In this document: in pieces, positions 56,614 to 64,000 of the stretch
How positions within the stretch are numbered: position 1 is the stretch's first letter
Layout: each line of letters opens with the position of its first letter
Assembly: GCA_030373505.1 (NCBI GenBank)
Contig: JAUCYS010000002.1
Span: 1 to 64,000 of the forward strand
DNA from: Parasphingorhabdus sp.
GTDB taxonomy: Bacteria; Pseudomonadota; Alphaproteobacteria; Sphingomonadales; Sphingomonadaceae
Direction: 5' to 3'
DNA: 64,000 nt
Made by a program: the position numbers and the translations under genes
The notes under the pieces: generated by a model
Seen by the model: only the letters and a program-made list of their open reading frames with translations
Databases searched by the model: none
Told to the model about the DNA's origin: nothing

Positions 56614-58566
56614 ATGAATGACGAACAGGATCCCAAAGAAAACCCCTGGATGAAGAGCATGTTCATCTGGGCTGGCGTCATCGTTGCGCTGCTGCTGACC
56701 GTTTCGATGTTCGGCGCTGGTGCGGCTTCCGATGCCGGAACCGGGATCAGCTATTCCTCTTTCCGCAACAAGGTTGAAGAAGGCAGCGTGAAAAGCGTTG
56801 CCATCGCACCGGACAAGATCACCGGCGAGCTGACCAATGGCGACATGTTCACCACCACGCCCGTCGGCAGCGATCCGTCGCTGGTAAACCTGCTCGATGA
56901 AAAGGGCGTGGAATATAGCGGCAAGGCGCAGGAACAGGCCAGCATCTGGCAGATCATCCTGGTCCAGTCGCTTCCCTTCCTGCTGATCCTCGGCATCGCC
57001 TTTTTCGTGCTGCGCCAGATGCAGAAGGGCAGCGGATCCGGCGCGATGGGCTTCGGCAAGTCCAAGGCGAAATTGCTGACCGAAAAGCAGGGCAAGGTTA
57101 CCTTTCAGGATGTCGCCGGCATTGACGAGGCGCGCGAAGAGCTGGAAGAGATCGTCGAATTCCTGAAAAATCCCGGTCGCTTCGCCAAGCTCGGCGGACA
57201 GATTCCGAAGGGTGCGCTGCTGGTCGGCTCGCCCGGTACCGGTAAAACGCTTCTCGCGCGCGCCATTGCGGGCGAGGCCGGCGTGCCCTTTTTCTCCATC
57301 TCCGGTTCGGACTTTGTCGAAATGTTTGTCGGTGTCGGCGCCAGCCGTGTCCGCGACATGTTCGAGCAGGCCAAGAAAAACGCGCCTTGCATCGTCTTCA
57401 TCGACGAAATCGACGCGGTGGGTCGCCATCGAGGCGCCGGTCTGGGCAATGGCAATGACGAACGCGAGCAGACGCTGAACCAGCTGCTGGTCGAGATGGA
57501 TGGTTTCGAGGCCAATGAAGGCATCATCATCATTGCCGCCACCAACCGCCCTGACGTGCTTGACCCCGCGCTGCTGCGTCCGGGTCGCTTTGATCGCCAG
57601 GTTGTTGTTCCGCGTCCCGATATCGAGGGCCGCGAGAAGATCCTTGCCGTGCATATGAAAAAAGTGCCGCTGGCTCCCGATGTCGATGCCCGCACGATTG
57701 CGCGCGGTACGCCCGGATTTTCCGGTGCCGACCTCGCCAATCTGGTCAACGAGGCTGCCTTGATGGCAGCGCGCCGTGGCAAGCGGATGGTCGCGATGAG
57801 CGAGTTCGAGGATGCCAAGGACAAGGTTATGATGGGCACCGAGCGCCGGTCGATGGTGATGACCGACGACGAGAAGAAGATGACCGCCTATCATGAAGCC
57901 GGCCACGCGATCGTCTCGGTGCACGAGCCTGCCTCCGATCCGATCCACAAGGCGACGATCATTCCCCGTGGCCGCGCGCTCGGCATGGTGATGCGTCTGC
58001 CGGAGCGGGACAATTACAGCTATCACCGCGACAAGATGCACGCCAATCTGGCGGTGTCGATGGGCGGCCGCGTCGCCGAGGAAATCATCTTCGGCCATGA
58101 CAAGGTCTCTTCCGGCGCCTCCAGCGATATCCAGTACGCGACCAAGCTGGCGCGCGACATGGTCACCCAGTGGGGCATGTCCGAGGAAATGGGACCGCTG
58201 CAATATGAAGAGGAACAGGGTGAAACCTTCCTCGGCTATTCGCAGTCCCAGCGCGTCCATATGTCGGACGAGACGGCCAAGAAGATCGACCTGGAAATCC
58301 GCAAGCTGATCGACGACAGCTACGCCCGGGCGAAGCATTTGCTGACCAAGCACAGCGACCAGCTGCATGCGCTGGCCAATGCGCTGCTCGAATATGAGAC
58401 GCTGTCGGGCGAGGAAATCGACGAACTGGTCAAGAATGGCAAGTTCCACCGGCCAGACGGCGACGTCATCAAGCCGGCGACCGTGCCGACCGTCGGCACG
58501 AGCATTCCGAAGACCGGACGCAAGAAGAAGGGACCGTTTACCGATCCCAAACCGCAGGGCGCCTGA
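56614..58566 (+). CDS. ftsH: ATP-dependent zinc metalloprotease FtsH
   Basis: 650 residues from the ATG at 56614. Two membrane helices (about 12-34 and 105-125) flank a periplasmic domain. The AAA+ module has Walker [14 protein letters not shown] near residue 208, Walker [13 protein letters not shown], and the second region of homology [21 protein letters not shown]. The peptidase has HEAGH near 420 and a downstream Asp as the third zinc ligand. It removes damaged membrane proteins and short-lived regulators. A strong terminator follows. Confidence 0.97.
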   Translation: MNDEQDPKENPWMKSMFIWAGVIVALLLTVSMFGAGAASDAGTGISYSSFRNKVEEGSVKSVAIAPDKITGELTNGDMFTTTPVGSDPSLVNLLDEKGVEYSGKAQEQASIWQIILVQSLPFLLILGIAFFVLRQMQKGSGSGAMGFGKSKAKLLTEKQGKVTFQDVAGIDEAREELEEIVEFLKNPGRFAKLGGQIPKGALLVGSPGTGKTLLARAIAGEAGVPFFSISGSDFVEMFVGVGASRVRDMFEQAKKNAPCIVFIDEIDAVGRHRGAGLGNGNDEREQTLNQLLVEMDGFEANEGIIIIAATNRPDVLDPALLRPGRFDRQVVVPRPDIEGREKILAVHMKKVPLAPDVDARTIARGTPGFSGADLANLVNEAALMAARRGKRMVAMSEFEDAKDKVMMGTERRSMVMTDDEKKMTAYHEAGHAIVSVHEPASDPIHKATIIPRGRALGMVMRLPERDNYSYHRDKMHANLAVSMGGRVAEEIIFGHDKVSSGASSDIQYATKLARDMVTQWGMSEEMGPLQYEEEQGETFLGYSQSQRVHMSDETAKKIDLEIRKLIDDSYARAKHLLTKHSDQLHALANALLEYETLSGEEIDELVKNGKFHRPDGDVIKPATVPTVGTSIPKTGRKKKGPFTDPKPQGA

Positions 58567-58591
58567 TCCGCGCCTGCGGTCAAACGCTCAG

Positions 58592-58643
58592 GACAAAGAA
58601 AAGGCCGCTCGGGGAACTGTCCCGGCGGCCTTTTCTTTTGTCT
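58592..58643. terminator. Bidirectional terminator between ftsH and rpoZ
   Basis: GACAAAGAAAAGGCCGC and GCGGCCTTTTCTTTTGTC form a long stem with one extra T, around a GC-rich inner part (CGGG...CCCG). A-rich and T-rich flanks suit both directions, serving ftsH (plus) and rpoZ (minus). Confidence 0.88.
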
Positions 58644-58672
58644 CCAGCGATGCTGGAAATATGGCTACTGGC

Positions 58673-59020
58673 CTAGCGGCGGCCGTAATCCCCGGCAACA
58701 CCGGCACTGCGTGGCGGTGCGGCGGCGGTCAGGCGCAGGGCCTCTGCCGACTGGCTGATCGAACCGATTTCATCCGGCGTGTCGTCATCGTCGATCAGAA
58801 CCTTCTGCAGCGACTGGATCAGGCTTTCTTCCAGATCCTTCGGCTTGATCGTTTCCTCTGCGATTTCGCGCAGCGCGACCACCGGGTTTTTATCGCGGTC
58901 ACGATCCACCGTCAGCTCTGCGCCACCCGAAATCTCGCGTGCGCGCTGGGCAGCGAACAACACCAGATCAAACCGGTTTGTGACTTTATCAACGCAATCT
59001 TCAACCGTAACGCGAGCCAT
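58673..59020 (-). CDS. rpoZ: RNA polymerase omega subunit
   Basis: 115 residues from the ATG at 59020. [31 protein letters not shown] is the conserved omega start, followed by [15 protein letters not shown] and a variable acidic tail. Omega helps assemble RNA polymerase by holding the beta-prime subunit and, in many bacteria, forms part of a ppGpp site. It is monocistronic here, converging on ftsH. Confidence 0.96.
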   Translation of the reverse strand: MARVTVEDCVDKVTNRFDLVLFAAQRAREISGGAELTVDRDRDKNPVVALREIAEETIKPKDLEESLIQSLQKVLIDDDDTPDEIGSISQSAEALRLTAAAPPRSAGVAGDYGRR

Positions 59021-59181
59021 AAGGCGCTCCTGATTCTGCAAACTTTGGGAAAAGAGCCTTTGACTTAGGGATATCGGCGGAATTTGTCAAGAAATCCGGA
59101 CTCGCTCCGCCCGGTTGCTGCACAGCGATCGGCAATCTAATGGTTTGTCGGTGCGCGAATGTTAATCTATGGCCGGATGCG

Positions 59182-60408
59182 ATGGAAAACACCAAGGTGA
59201 AAGCGCAGCAATCGCACCCGGATGCCCCACCGCCCTGGTTTGAAGTCGGCGATAACCGGTTGCGGCTGATCCGCGAACCGGCAGACCGGCTTGCCGCGCT
59301 GACCGACCTGCTGGCAGCTGCTGACAAAAGCCTCAAATTATTCTTCTACATGTTCGAGGACGACGGTCTGGGCGAGAGGATTCTCGCTCTTCTGATCGCC
59401 GCCTGCCAGCGGGGCGTTGCAGTGGAGATGATGGTCGACAGTTTCGGTTCCAACGGAACGCCGCAGAAATTTTTCGATCCCTTCATCGAGGCCGGCGGCA
59501 AATTCGCCATATTCAGCCCCGGTTTCTCGACCAGCTATTTTGTCCGCAATCATCAGAAAATGGTCATCGCCGATGATCGCACGGCGCTGATCGGCGGATT
59601 CAATATCGCGAACGACTATTTCAATTTGCAGCAGGCTGATGGTGACGGGCACTCGAGCGACAATAGCTGGGAAGACCTCGGCCTGGCGATCGAAGGGCCA
59701 GAGGTGGCCAATCTCGCCAGCTATTACCGGGTCCTGTCCGACTGGGTTCGGCAACGAAATGGCGATATGCGCTCATTGCGGAAAATGGTGCGGCACTGGG
59801 ATCCGGGCGAGGGCCAGTTCCGCTGGCTGCTCGGCGGCCCGAGCAACCGCATCAGCCGCTGGGCCGCAGCGATCAAGAAAGACCTCGAGATGGGCAGCCG
59901 GCTCGATCTGGTGACGGCCTATTTTTCCCCGGGCCAAGGACTGTTGCGGCGCATCGGCGGCCTGTCCAAGCGCGGCGGAACAAGCCGGTTGATGTTGCCG
60001 GGCAAGACCGACAATGGCGCGACGATCGGGGCCAGCAGATTGCTCTACGGTTACCTGCTCAAGCGGCGCGCGCGGATTTTCGAATATCAGCCAAGGCGTC
60101 TGCACACTAAATTGGTGGTCGTGGATGATGCCGTCTATATCGGTTCGGCGAATTTCGACTTGCGCAGCCTGTTTATCAATGTGGAAATGATGCTGCGCAT
60201 CGACGATGCCGGCTTTGCCGATCATGCCCGCGCGGTAATCGATATGCTGGAGGAAAATGGCGAAAGGATCACGCCCGAACTGCACCGGTCCCGGCGGACC
60301 TTTCTCAACCGGTTGCGCTGGACCCTGTCCTATTTTCTCGTCAACACGCTCGACTATCGGATCACGCGCCGCTTTAATTTTGGCTCCGGAAACAGGCCGT
60401 CGGAATGA
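59182..60408 (+). CDS. Phospholipase D-type phosphatidyltransferase (cardiolipin synthase-like)
   Basis: 408 residues from the ATG at 59182. Two HKD motifs: HQKMVIADDRTALIGGFN and HTKLVVVDDAVYIGSANFD. There are no membrane helices at the N-terminus, as in ClsB-type enzymes. The family joins phosphatidyl groups to make cardiolipin or hydrolyses phosphodiesters; cardiolipin synthesis is the likely role. The basic C-terminus (RRTFLNRLRWTLSYFLVN) may bind the membrane. A non-specific nuclease role cannot be ruled out. Confidence 0.88.
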   Translation: MENTKVKAQQSHPDAPPPWFEVGDNRLRLIREPADRLAALTDLLAAADKSLKLFFYMFEDDGLGERILALLIAACQRGVAVEMMVDSFGSNGTPQKFFDPFIEAGGKFAIFSPGFSTSYFVRNHQKMVIADDRTALIGGFNIANDYFNLQQADGDGHSSDNSWEDLGLAIEGPEVANLASYYRVLSDWVRQRNGDMRSLRKMVRHWDPGEGQFRWLLGGPSNRISRWAAAIKKDLEMGSRLDLVTAYFSPGQGLLRRIGGLSKRGGTSRLMLPGKTDNGATIGASRLLYGYLLKRRARIFEYQPRRLHTKLVVVDDAVYIGSANFDLRSLFINVEMMLRIDDAGFADHARAVIDMLEENGERITPELHRSRRTFLNRLRWTLSYFLVNTLDYRITRRFNFGSGNRPSE

Positions 60409-60521
60409 CGGGCAACCGGTTTGAAAGACCCCTCCGGGCAACCTGTCGCAGCAGGAGAATCGTTCGCCGCAAACTGCGGTTTTGCCTCTGTTCAGACAGA
60501 AAGGCTTAGTTAGAAGGATAT

Positions 60522-61646
60522 ATGAACATTCCAGCAGCAGAGAGGCGACTGTCCTTGCAACCTTATCGGCACCTGTTGATGGCACTGCTGACCATCAGCC
60601 TGACCGCCTGTGTGGCGGCATCCAACCGGCCACCGCCGCCCCAGGCCAGCGCGACACCGCCGGTATATCAGAACCGCGCGCCCTCGCCCGAGCCCCGGAT
60701 GGAACAGGCCCGAGAACAGCCAAATCCCCAGCTGGTCCGGGAAATCGAGGAGCTTTGGCGCACATTTCCGGGAAAGACCGGGATTGCGGTCAAGCGGATT
60801 GACGGCGACTGGGAATTCGGTTTCCGGCCCGATGAATATTTCCCGCAGCAAAGCGTGTCCAAGCTCTGGGTCGCCATGACCCTGCTCGACAAGGTCGACC
60901 AGGGCAAGGCGTCCCTGTCCGACGCGATCCGTATCGGCAAGGAAGACCTGACCGTCTTCCATCAGCCGATGGCGGCGGAAGTGCAGCGCGATGGCGCGGT
61001 CACCAAAAGCGTCTACACTTTGCTGGAAATGGCCCTGGCAAGCAGTGACAATACGGCGAATGATTCGCTGCTCCGCCATGCTGGTGGCCCGGAAGCGGTG
61101 CGTGCGTTCATCGCCAAACATTCGCTTGGCAAAATTCGTTTCGGCCCCGGCGAGCGGTTGCTGCAAAGCGGTATTGCCGGGATGGAGTGGCGGCAGAATC
61201 TGTCCTATGGACGGACGTTCTATGCGGCCCGCGCCAAAATACCGGTGGAACAGCGGCAGCAATCGCTGGAGGCCTATCTCGCCGATCCTGTTGACGGGGC
61301 CAGCCCGATGGCCATCGCCCACGCTCTGGACAAGCTGGCGCGCGGCGAGCTGCTTTCGGCCAATTCGACCAATTTGCTGCAATCCATCCTGAAACGGACG
61401 CGCAGCGGCCCCAACCGGCTGAAGGCAGGCGTTCCTGCAGGATGGGAATTTCTGCACAAAACCGGAACCGGCCAGGTACTCGGCCCGGTGGCAACCGGAT
61501 ATAATGATATTGGCATCATGACCGCTCCGGACGGGACCCGCTATGCGGTGGTCGTGATGCTGGGCGATACGACCGCCTCGATCCCCGAACGCATGCGGCT
61601 GATGCAGGCCGTCACCCGCGCGGTGGGCCGATATCACCGGGGCTAG
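60522..61646 (+). CDS. Class A beta-lactamase-fold serine hydrolase lipoprotein
   Basis: 374 residues. A signal with lipobox LTAC (near residue 29) is followed by a Pro-rich linker (33-70) and a beta-lactamase2/class A-type domain. The catalytic tetrad SVSK (SxxK) is followed 64 residues later by SDN, and HKTGTG supplies KTG. A glutamate in GERLLQ lies 36 residues after SDN, the position of Glu166; Asn170 would be Gln. All acylation residues are present, but whether it hydrolyses beta-lactams, acts as a peptidase or is structural is unknown. GAAGGATAT precedes the ATG. Confidence 0.85.
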   Translation: MNIPAAERRLSLQPYRHLLMALLTISLTACVAASNRPPPPQASATPPVYQNRAPSPEPRMEQAREQPNPQLVREIEELWRTFPGKTGIAVKRIDGDWEFGFRPDEYFPQQSVSKLWVAMTLLDKVDQGKASLSDAIRIGKEDLTVFHQPMAAEVQRDGAVTKSVYTLLEMALASSDNTANDSLLRHAGGPEAVRAFIAKHSLGKIRFGPGERLLQSGIAGMEWRQNLSYGRTFYAARAKIPVEQRQQSLEAYLADPVDGASPMAIAHALDKLARGELLSANSTNLLQSILKRTRSGPNRLKAGVPAGWEFLHKTGTGQVLGPVATGYNDIGIMTAPDGTRYAVVVMLGDTTASIPERMRLMQAVTRAVGRYHRG

Positions 61647-61649
61647 CAG

Positions 61650-61844
61650 CTATTCGGCGGGAACCGGCTCCGCCTGCTGACTTTCGATCGATTCCGGCGG
61701 CGCATTGCGCTCGTCGAGCATTTCGGCTGCTTCATCAAGAGCCTTCGCTTCGCCGACGGTCACGCCGCCGGGGCCGGGATCATTTTGCGCCGGACCGCAA
61801 GCGGCCAATCCGGTCAATATCAGGACGCTGAACAGGTTTCTCAT
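61650..61844 (-). CDS. Small predicted lipoprotein
   Basis: 64 residues: lipoprotein signal MRNLFSVLILTGLAACG (lipobox LAAC), followed by an acidic, Pro/Glu-rich, low-complexity tail (PGPGGVTVGEAKALDEAAEMLDERN). It is probably anchored in the inner or outer membrane. No known family recognised. The 3' end faces the serine hydrolase gene with three bases between stops. Confidence 0.7.
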   Translation of the reverse strand: MRNLFSVLILTGLAACGPAQNDPGPGGVTVGEAKALDEAAEMLDERNAPPESIESQQAEPVPAE

Positions 61845-61885
61845 GACAATTCCATAAATGCTATTGGGGCCGGACCAAAGCCAAA

Positions 61886-61915
61886 AAAAAGGGCCGTCCG
61901 AGGACAGCCCTTTTT
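61886..61915 (-). terminator. Rho-independent terminator of the Ala/Glu-rich lipoprotein gene
   Basis: AAAAAGGGCCGTCC-GA-GGACAGCCCTTTTT, with one mismatch. On the minus strand a run of eight T follows, so it ends the gene at 61934-62212 before the next small lipoprotein gene. Confidence 0.88.
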
Positions 61916-61933
61916 CTGAAATGAATCAAACGC

Positions 61934-62212
61934 TTATTGAGCTGCTTCTTTAGCAGTTTCAGCAGCGTCTTCAGCCGCATCAGCAGCTTCGCCAGCGGCA
62001 TCAGCAGCTTCTTCGGTTGCTTCAACGGTTGCTGCGCCCATGGCATCAGCTTCGCCTTCAGCAGCATCCATGGCACTATCAGCAGCTTCTTCGGTCGTTG
62101 CTTCCGTGGTTGCAGCTGCGTCTTCTGCGCCAGCTTCAGCATTGTCAGCACCGGAGCATGCGGCCAGGCCGAGTGCAGCGGCGAGAACGAGTGACGTTGT
62201 AACTTTTTTCAT
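61934..62212 (-). CDS. Small Ala/Glu-rich lipoprotein
   Basis: 92 residues: lipoprotein signal MKKVTTSLVLAAALGLAAC with lipobox, followed by a highly repetitive mature part made almost only of Ala, Glu, Asp, Thr and Gly (DAAATTEATTEEAADSAMDA, EEAADAAGEAADAAEDAAE). Such a sequence should form one long acidic amphipathic helix or coiled coil. Similar Ala/Glu-rich lipoproteins are common in sphingomonads and of unknown role. It has its own strong terminator, suggesting high expression. Confidence 0.8.
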   Translation of the reverse strand: MKKVTTSLVLAAALGLAACSGADNAEAGAEDAAATTEATTEEAADSAMDAAEGEADAMGAATVEATEEAADAAGEAADAAEDAAETAKEAAQ

Positions 62213-62246
62213 TGGGATAACCCTCTATTATATTCCTCAAAAACCA

Positions 62247-62283
62247 CGCAGGCCGGAAGTATATTTCCCTCCTCAGGCCTGCG
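62247..62283. promoter_or_regulatory. Hairpin in the divergent region between lipoprotein and arsR-type genes
   Basis: CGCAGGCC...GGCCTGCG is a perfect 8-bp stem, with the inner pairing GGAA...TTCC closing the loop. It lies 35 bp upstream of the lipoprotein ATG, so it may be in its 5' leader. No T-tract. The role is unknown. Confidence 0.4.
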
Positions 62284-62415
62284 GTCCGCATCTTTAGCGA
62301 TGTCTCGGAATGAACGCAATGAAGAACCGGTTGTGACAAATCCGTGACTTTCAGATTCGCGCCGATTAAACGCTCCCAACAAAAGCCAAGCCTGAAAATC
62401 TAGCCGATTGACCAG

Positions 62416-62435
62416 ATATAAAGATTTCTTTATAT
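62416..62435 (+). promoter_or_regulatory. 20-bp palindromic operator before the ArsR-methyltransferase gene
   Basis: ATATAAAGA-TT-TCTTTATAT is a perfect 9-bp inverted repeat 11 bp before the ATG at 62447. The size, AT-richness and position are those of an ArsR-family operator. The adjoining gene encodes an ArsR-type domain and overlaps metF, which points to S-adenosylhomocysteine-responsive (SahR-like) autoregulation of methionine-cycle genes. The assignment is inferred. Confidence 0.75.
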
Positions 62436-62446
62436 AGCTATCCGTA

Positions 62447-63466
62447 ATGGACGATATCTTGAACATTTTTAGGGCACTCGCGGACCCGACACGGTTGCGA
62501 ATCATGCTGTTGCTGCAAAAAATGGAACTGGCAGTGGGCGAGCTTGCCCAGATTCTCAACCAGAGCCAGCCACGCATCTCCCGGCATATCCGCATTCTGG
62601 ATGAGGCCGGGCTGGCAGAGCGCCGCAAGGAAGGCAGCTGGGTATTTCTCAAACCCGGACCGGCCTCCGAACTGGAAATATTGGGGCGGATTTTCCGGTC
62701 GAACAAGGTCGCCAAGTCCGAACAGGCCGAGCAGGATCAGGCGCAACTTTCGCTGGTCCGCAAGGCGCGCGCCGAAATGGCGGATCGCTATTTTGCTGCG
62801 CATGCCGAAGAATGGGATGCGATTCGCTCCCTGCATTTGCCCGAGGCCGAGGTTGAGCGGGCCATGCTGGCTCTGCTGCGCGATGCGCCTCTTGGCACAA
62901 TGCTGGATATCGGAACCGGGACCGGGCGGATGGTCGAACTGTTCGGCGCTGCGGCACAATCCATTATCGCAATCGACAACAGTCCCGAAATGTTGCGCCT
63001 GGCACGAGCGAAATTGCTCGAAAGCGAGGCCGGGCACGGGTCCAATCTGGTCCAGAAAACGGAATTGAAACAGGGCGACTTCAACAATCTGCCTTTGACC
63101 GATGGCACGGTTGACAGCGTCATCCTTCATCAGGTCCTGCATTATGCACAACATCCCGAAGCGGTGCTGGCGGAAGTGTCGAGGGTGCTGAAATCGGCCG
63201 GGATCGTTCTGATCGCCGACTTTGCCGCCCATGACCGCGAAGATTTGCGCACCGAACATGCCCATGCGCGGCTTGGCTTCAGCGATGACAGCATGAAACA
63301 CTGGCTCGCGGCCTCGAAGCTTGACCTGGTTCAGACCCGAACGCTGGACGGCGGCGAACTGACTGTGAAGATCTGGGTCGCCAGAAAGGCAGCGATTCCA
63401 AACCTGCATCCCGATTCCGACACATTGCCTTCCCGAACCCAAAATTTGAAAAGAGCATCAGCATGA
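62447..63466 (+). CDS. ArsR-type regulator fused to a SAM-dependent methyltransferase
   Basis: 339 residues. The N-terminal winged helix (FRALADPTRLRIMLLLQKMEL, VGELAQILNQSQPRISRHIRIL, about 5-90) is ArsR/SmtB-type without the metal-binding cysteine motif. The C-terminal class I methyltransferase has MLDIGTGTGRMVEL, IAIDNSPEML and LHQVLHYAQHPEAVL. Such fusions sit next to metF, metH or ahcY in alphaproteobacteria and are thought to sense SAM or SAH and control the methionine cycle. The ATG at 62447 follows a 20-bp palindrome, probably its own operator. The stop overlaps metF by four bases (ATGA). Confidence 0.92.
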   Translation: MDDILNIFRALADPTRLRIMLLLQKMELAVGELAQILNQSQPRISRHIRILDEAGLAERRKEGSWVFLKPGPASELEILGRIFRSNKVAKSEQAEQDQAQLSLVRKARAEMADRYFAAHAEEWDAIRSLHLPEAEVERAMLALLRDAPLGTMLDIGTGTGRMVELFGAAAQSIIAIDNSPEMLRLARAKLLESEAGHGSNLVQKTELKQGDFNNLPLTDGTVDSVILHQVLHYAQHPEAVLAEVSRVLKSAGIVLIADFAAHDREDLRTEHAHARLGFSDDSMKHWLAASKLDLVQTRTLDGGELTVKIWVARKAAIPNLHPDSDTLPSRTQNLKRASA

Positions 63467-64000
63467 CCAATCCAAGCCGTCCGATGGGGCTAGTCGAACT
63501 GGAAGAGGCAAAGCGCGCGCTTGATGTGCCACTTTTCGCCGGACTGAGCGGGGACGCGGATGTTTCCTTCGAGTTTTTTCCGCCGAAATCGGAGAAGATG
63601 GAAAAGACCCTTTGGGAAAGTGTCGTGACGCTGGAACCGCTTAATCCGCGATTTGTTTCGGTCACTTATGGTGCCGGCGGCACCACCCGCGAACGCACCC
63701 ATGCGACCGTGGCCAGAATCGCCAAGGAAACCAATATTCCGGCTGCGGCCCATCTGACCTGCGTCGGGGCCAGCAAGGCGGAGATCGCGGAAGTCGCCCG
63801 GTCCTACTGGGATGCCGGCGTGCGTCATATCGTCGCGCTGCGCGGCGACCCGCCGGCGGAAGGCCAGGCGTTCGAGCCACACCCGCAGGGCTATGCCAGC
63901 GCTGCAGACCTGGTGAAGGGCCTGACGGATATTGCGCCGTTTGAAATCTCGGTCGCTGCCTATCCGGAAACCCATCCCGAGGCCGATTGCCCGCAGACCG
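63463..64000 (+). CDS. metF: Methylenetetrahydrofolate reductase, N-terminal part (runs off the window)
   Basis: 179 codons are visible before the window ends; the track omits it because no stop is reached. VSFEFFPPKSEKMEKTLWE, then PRFVSVTYGAGGTTRERTH, then AHLTCVGASKAEI and VRHIVALRGDPP are the MetF signatures for FAD and folate binding. It reduces 5,10-methylene-THF to 5-methyl-THF, the methyl donor for methionine synthase. Its start overlaps the ArsR-methyltransferase stop, so both are made from one message and share the upstream operator. Confidence 0.95.
   Translation, partial: MTNPSRPMGLVELEEAKRALDVPLFAGLSGDADVSFEFFPPKSEKMEKTLWESVVTLEPLNPRFVSVTYGAGGTTRERTHATVARIAKETNIPAAAHLTCVGASKAEIAEVARSYWDAGVRHIVALRGDPPAEGQAFEPHPQGYASAADLVKGLTDIAPFEISVAAYPETHPEADCPQT

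Noticed and set aside
56542-58449. 635-residue minus-strand ORF opposite ftsH
   Set aside because: Antisense shadow with no recognisable domain.
62213-62446. SAM or SAH riboswitch before the arsR-type/metF unit
   Set aside because: The start codon is only 11 bp after a DNA palindrome, leaving little room; no riboswitch core was recognisable. Protein-operator control fits better.

Overview
The window looks like chromosomal DNA of an alphaproteobacterium of the order Sphingomonadales. GC content is roughly 60 percent. The gene set fits: two TonB-dependent receptors, a DUF2093 protein beside xseA, an RcdA/DUF1465 protein, UbiH-type and COQ9 proteins for ubiquinone, a nitrogen-type PtsP, and sphingomonad-style intergenic repeats (the GAGCCTGTCGAA palindrome). 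Genus cannot be fixed from the sequence alone; a Sphingorhabdus/Parasphingorhabdus/Sphingopyxis-like organism is an inference. No rRNA, tRNA, CRISPR array or intact insertion sequence was found.

Layout: 0-13.6 kb is housekeeping: clpB, a small secreted protein, a sulfotransferase-like protein facing a large TonB-dependent receptor, a periplasmic protein, the M23/DUF2093/xseA operon (minus), purD (plus, sharing a CATG start with xseA) and a cation/proton antiporter. 13.6-17 kb is the one clearly accessory stretch. Two copies of an interspersed repeat (the second carrying a nested REP hairpin) bracket an AT-richer phage-type gene, an orphan HigA-like antitoxin and a ccdAB toxin-antitoxin pair. 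A decayed ccdA fragment lies 1.9 kb further on, behind an M20 peptidase. 18-24 kb holds a BCCT transporter, a DNA-repair pair (radical SAM plus a cysteine-free UdgX/DUF4130 fusion) and a divergent SDR/LysR pair. 25-27 kb carries btaA-btaB for betaine-lipid synthesis behind three 11-bp-spaced TGTCA-type repeats that look like a Pho box.

27-33 kb has another M20 peptidase and a DUF2946/TonB receptor/PepSY operon, probably for metal uptake. 33-42 kb is mainly cell envelope and division: OmpA-type proteins, a 33-residue membrane peptide missed by the ORF track, a CBS/CNNM protein, ftsK and lolA, plus an SDR and a UbiH-type monooxygenase. 42-51 kb contains xth-ribA, a TetR/SRPBCC pair, ssb, feoAB behind a likely Fur box, a COQ9 protein, an Old Yellow Enzyme, an RcdA homologue and a divergent pair of DUF465 proteins.

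51-64 kb contains ptsP, a RodZ-like protein, cpoB, tilS and ftsH, then rpoZ, a phospholipase D/cardiolipin synthase, a class A beta-lactamase-fold lipoprotein and two small lipoproteins. It ends with an ArsR-methyltransferase fusion overlapping metF, preceded by a 20-bp palindrome that is probably its operator. metF runs off the right edge and a membrane-type gene runs off the left edge. Operons are tight, with many 4-bp stop/start overlaps (ATGA, GTGA, TTGA). Several genes start with GTG or TTG.
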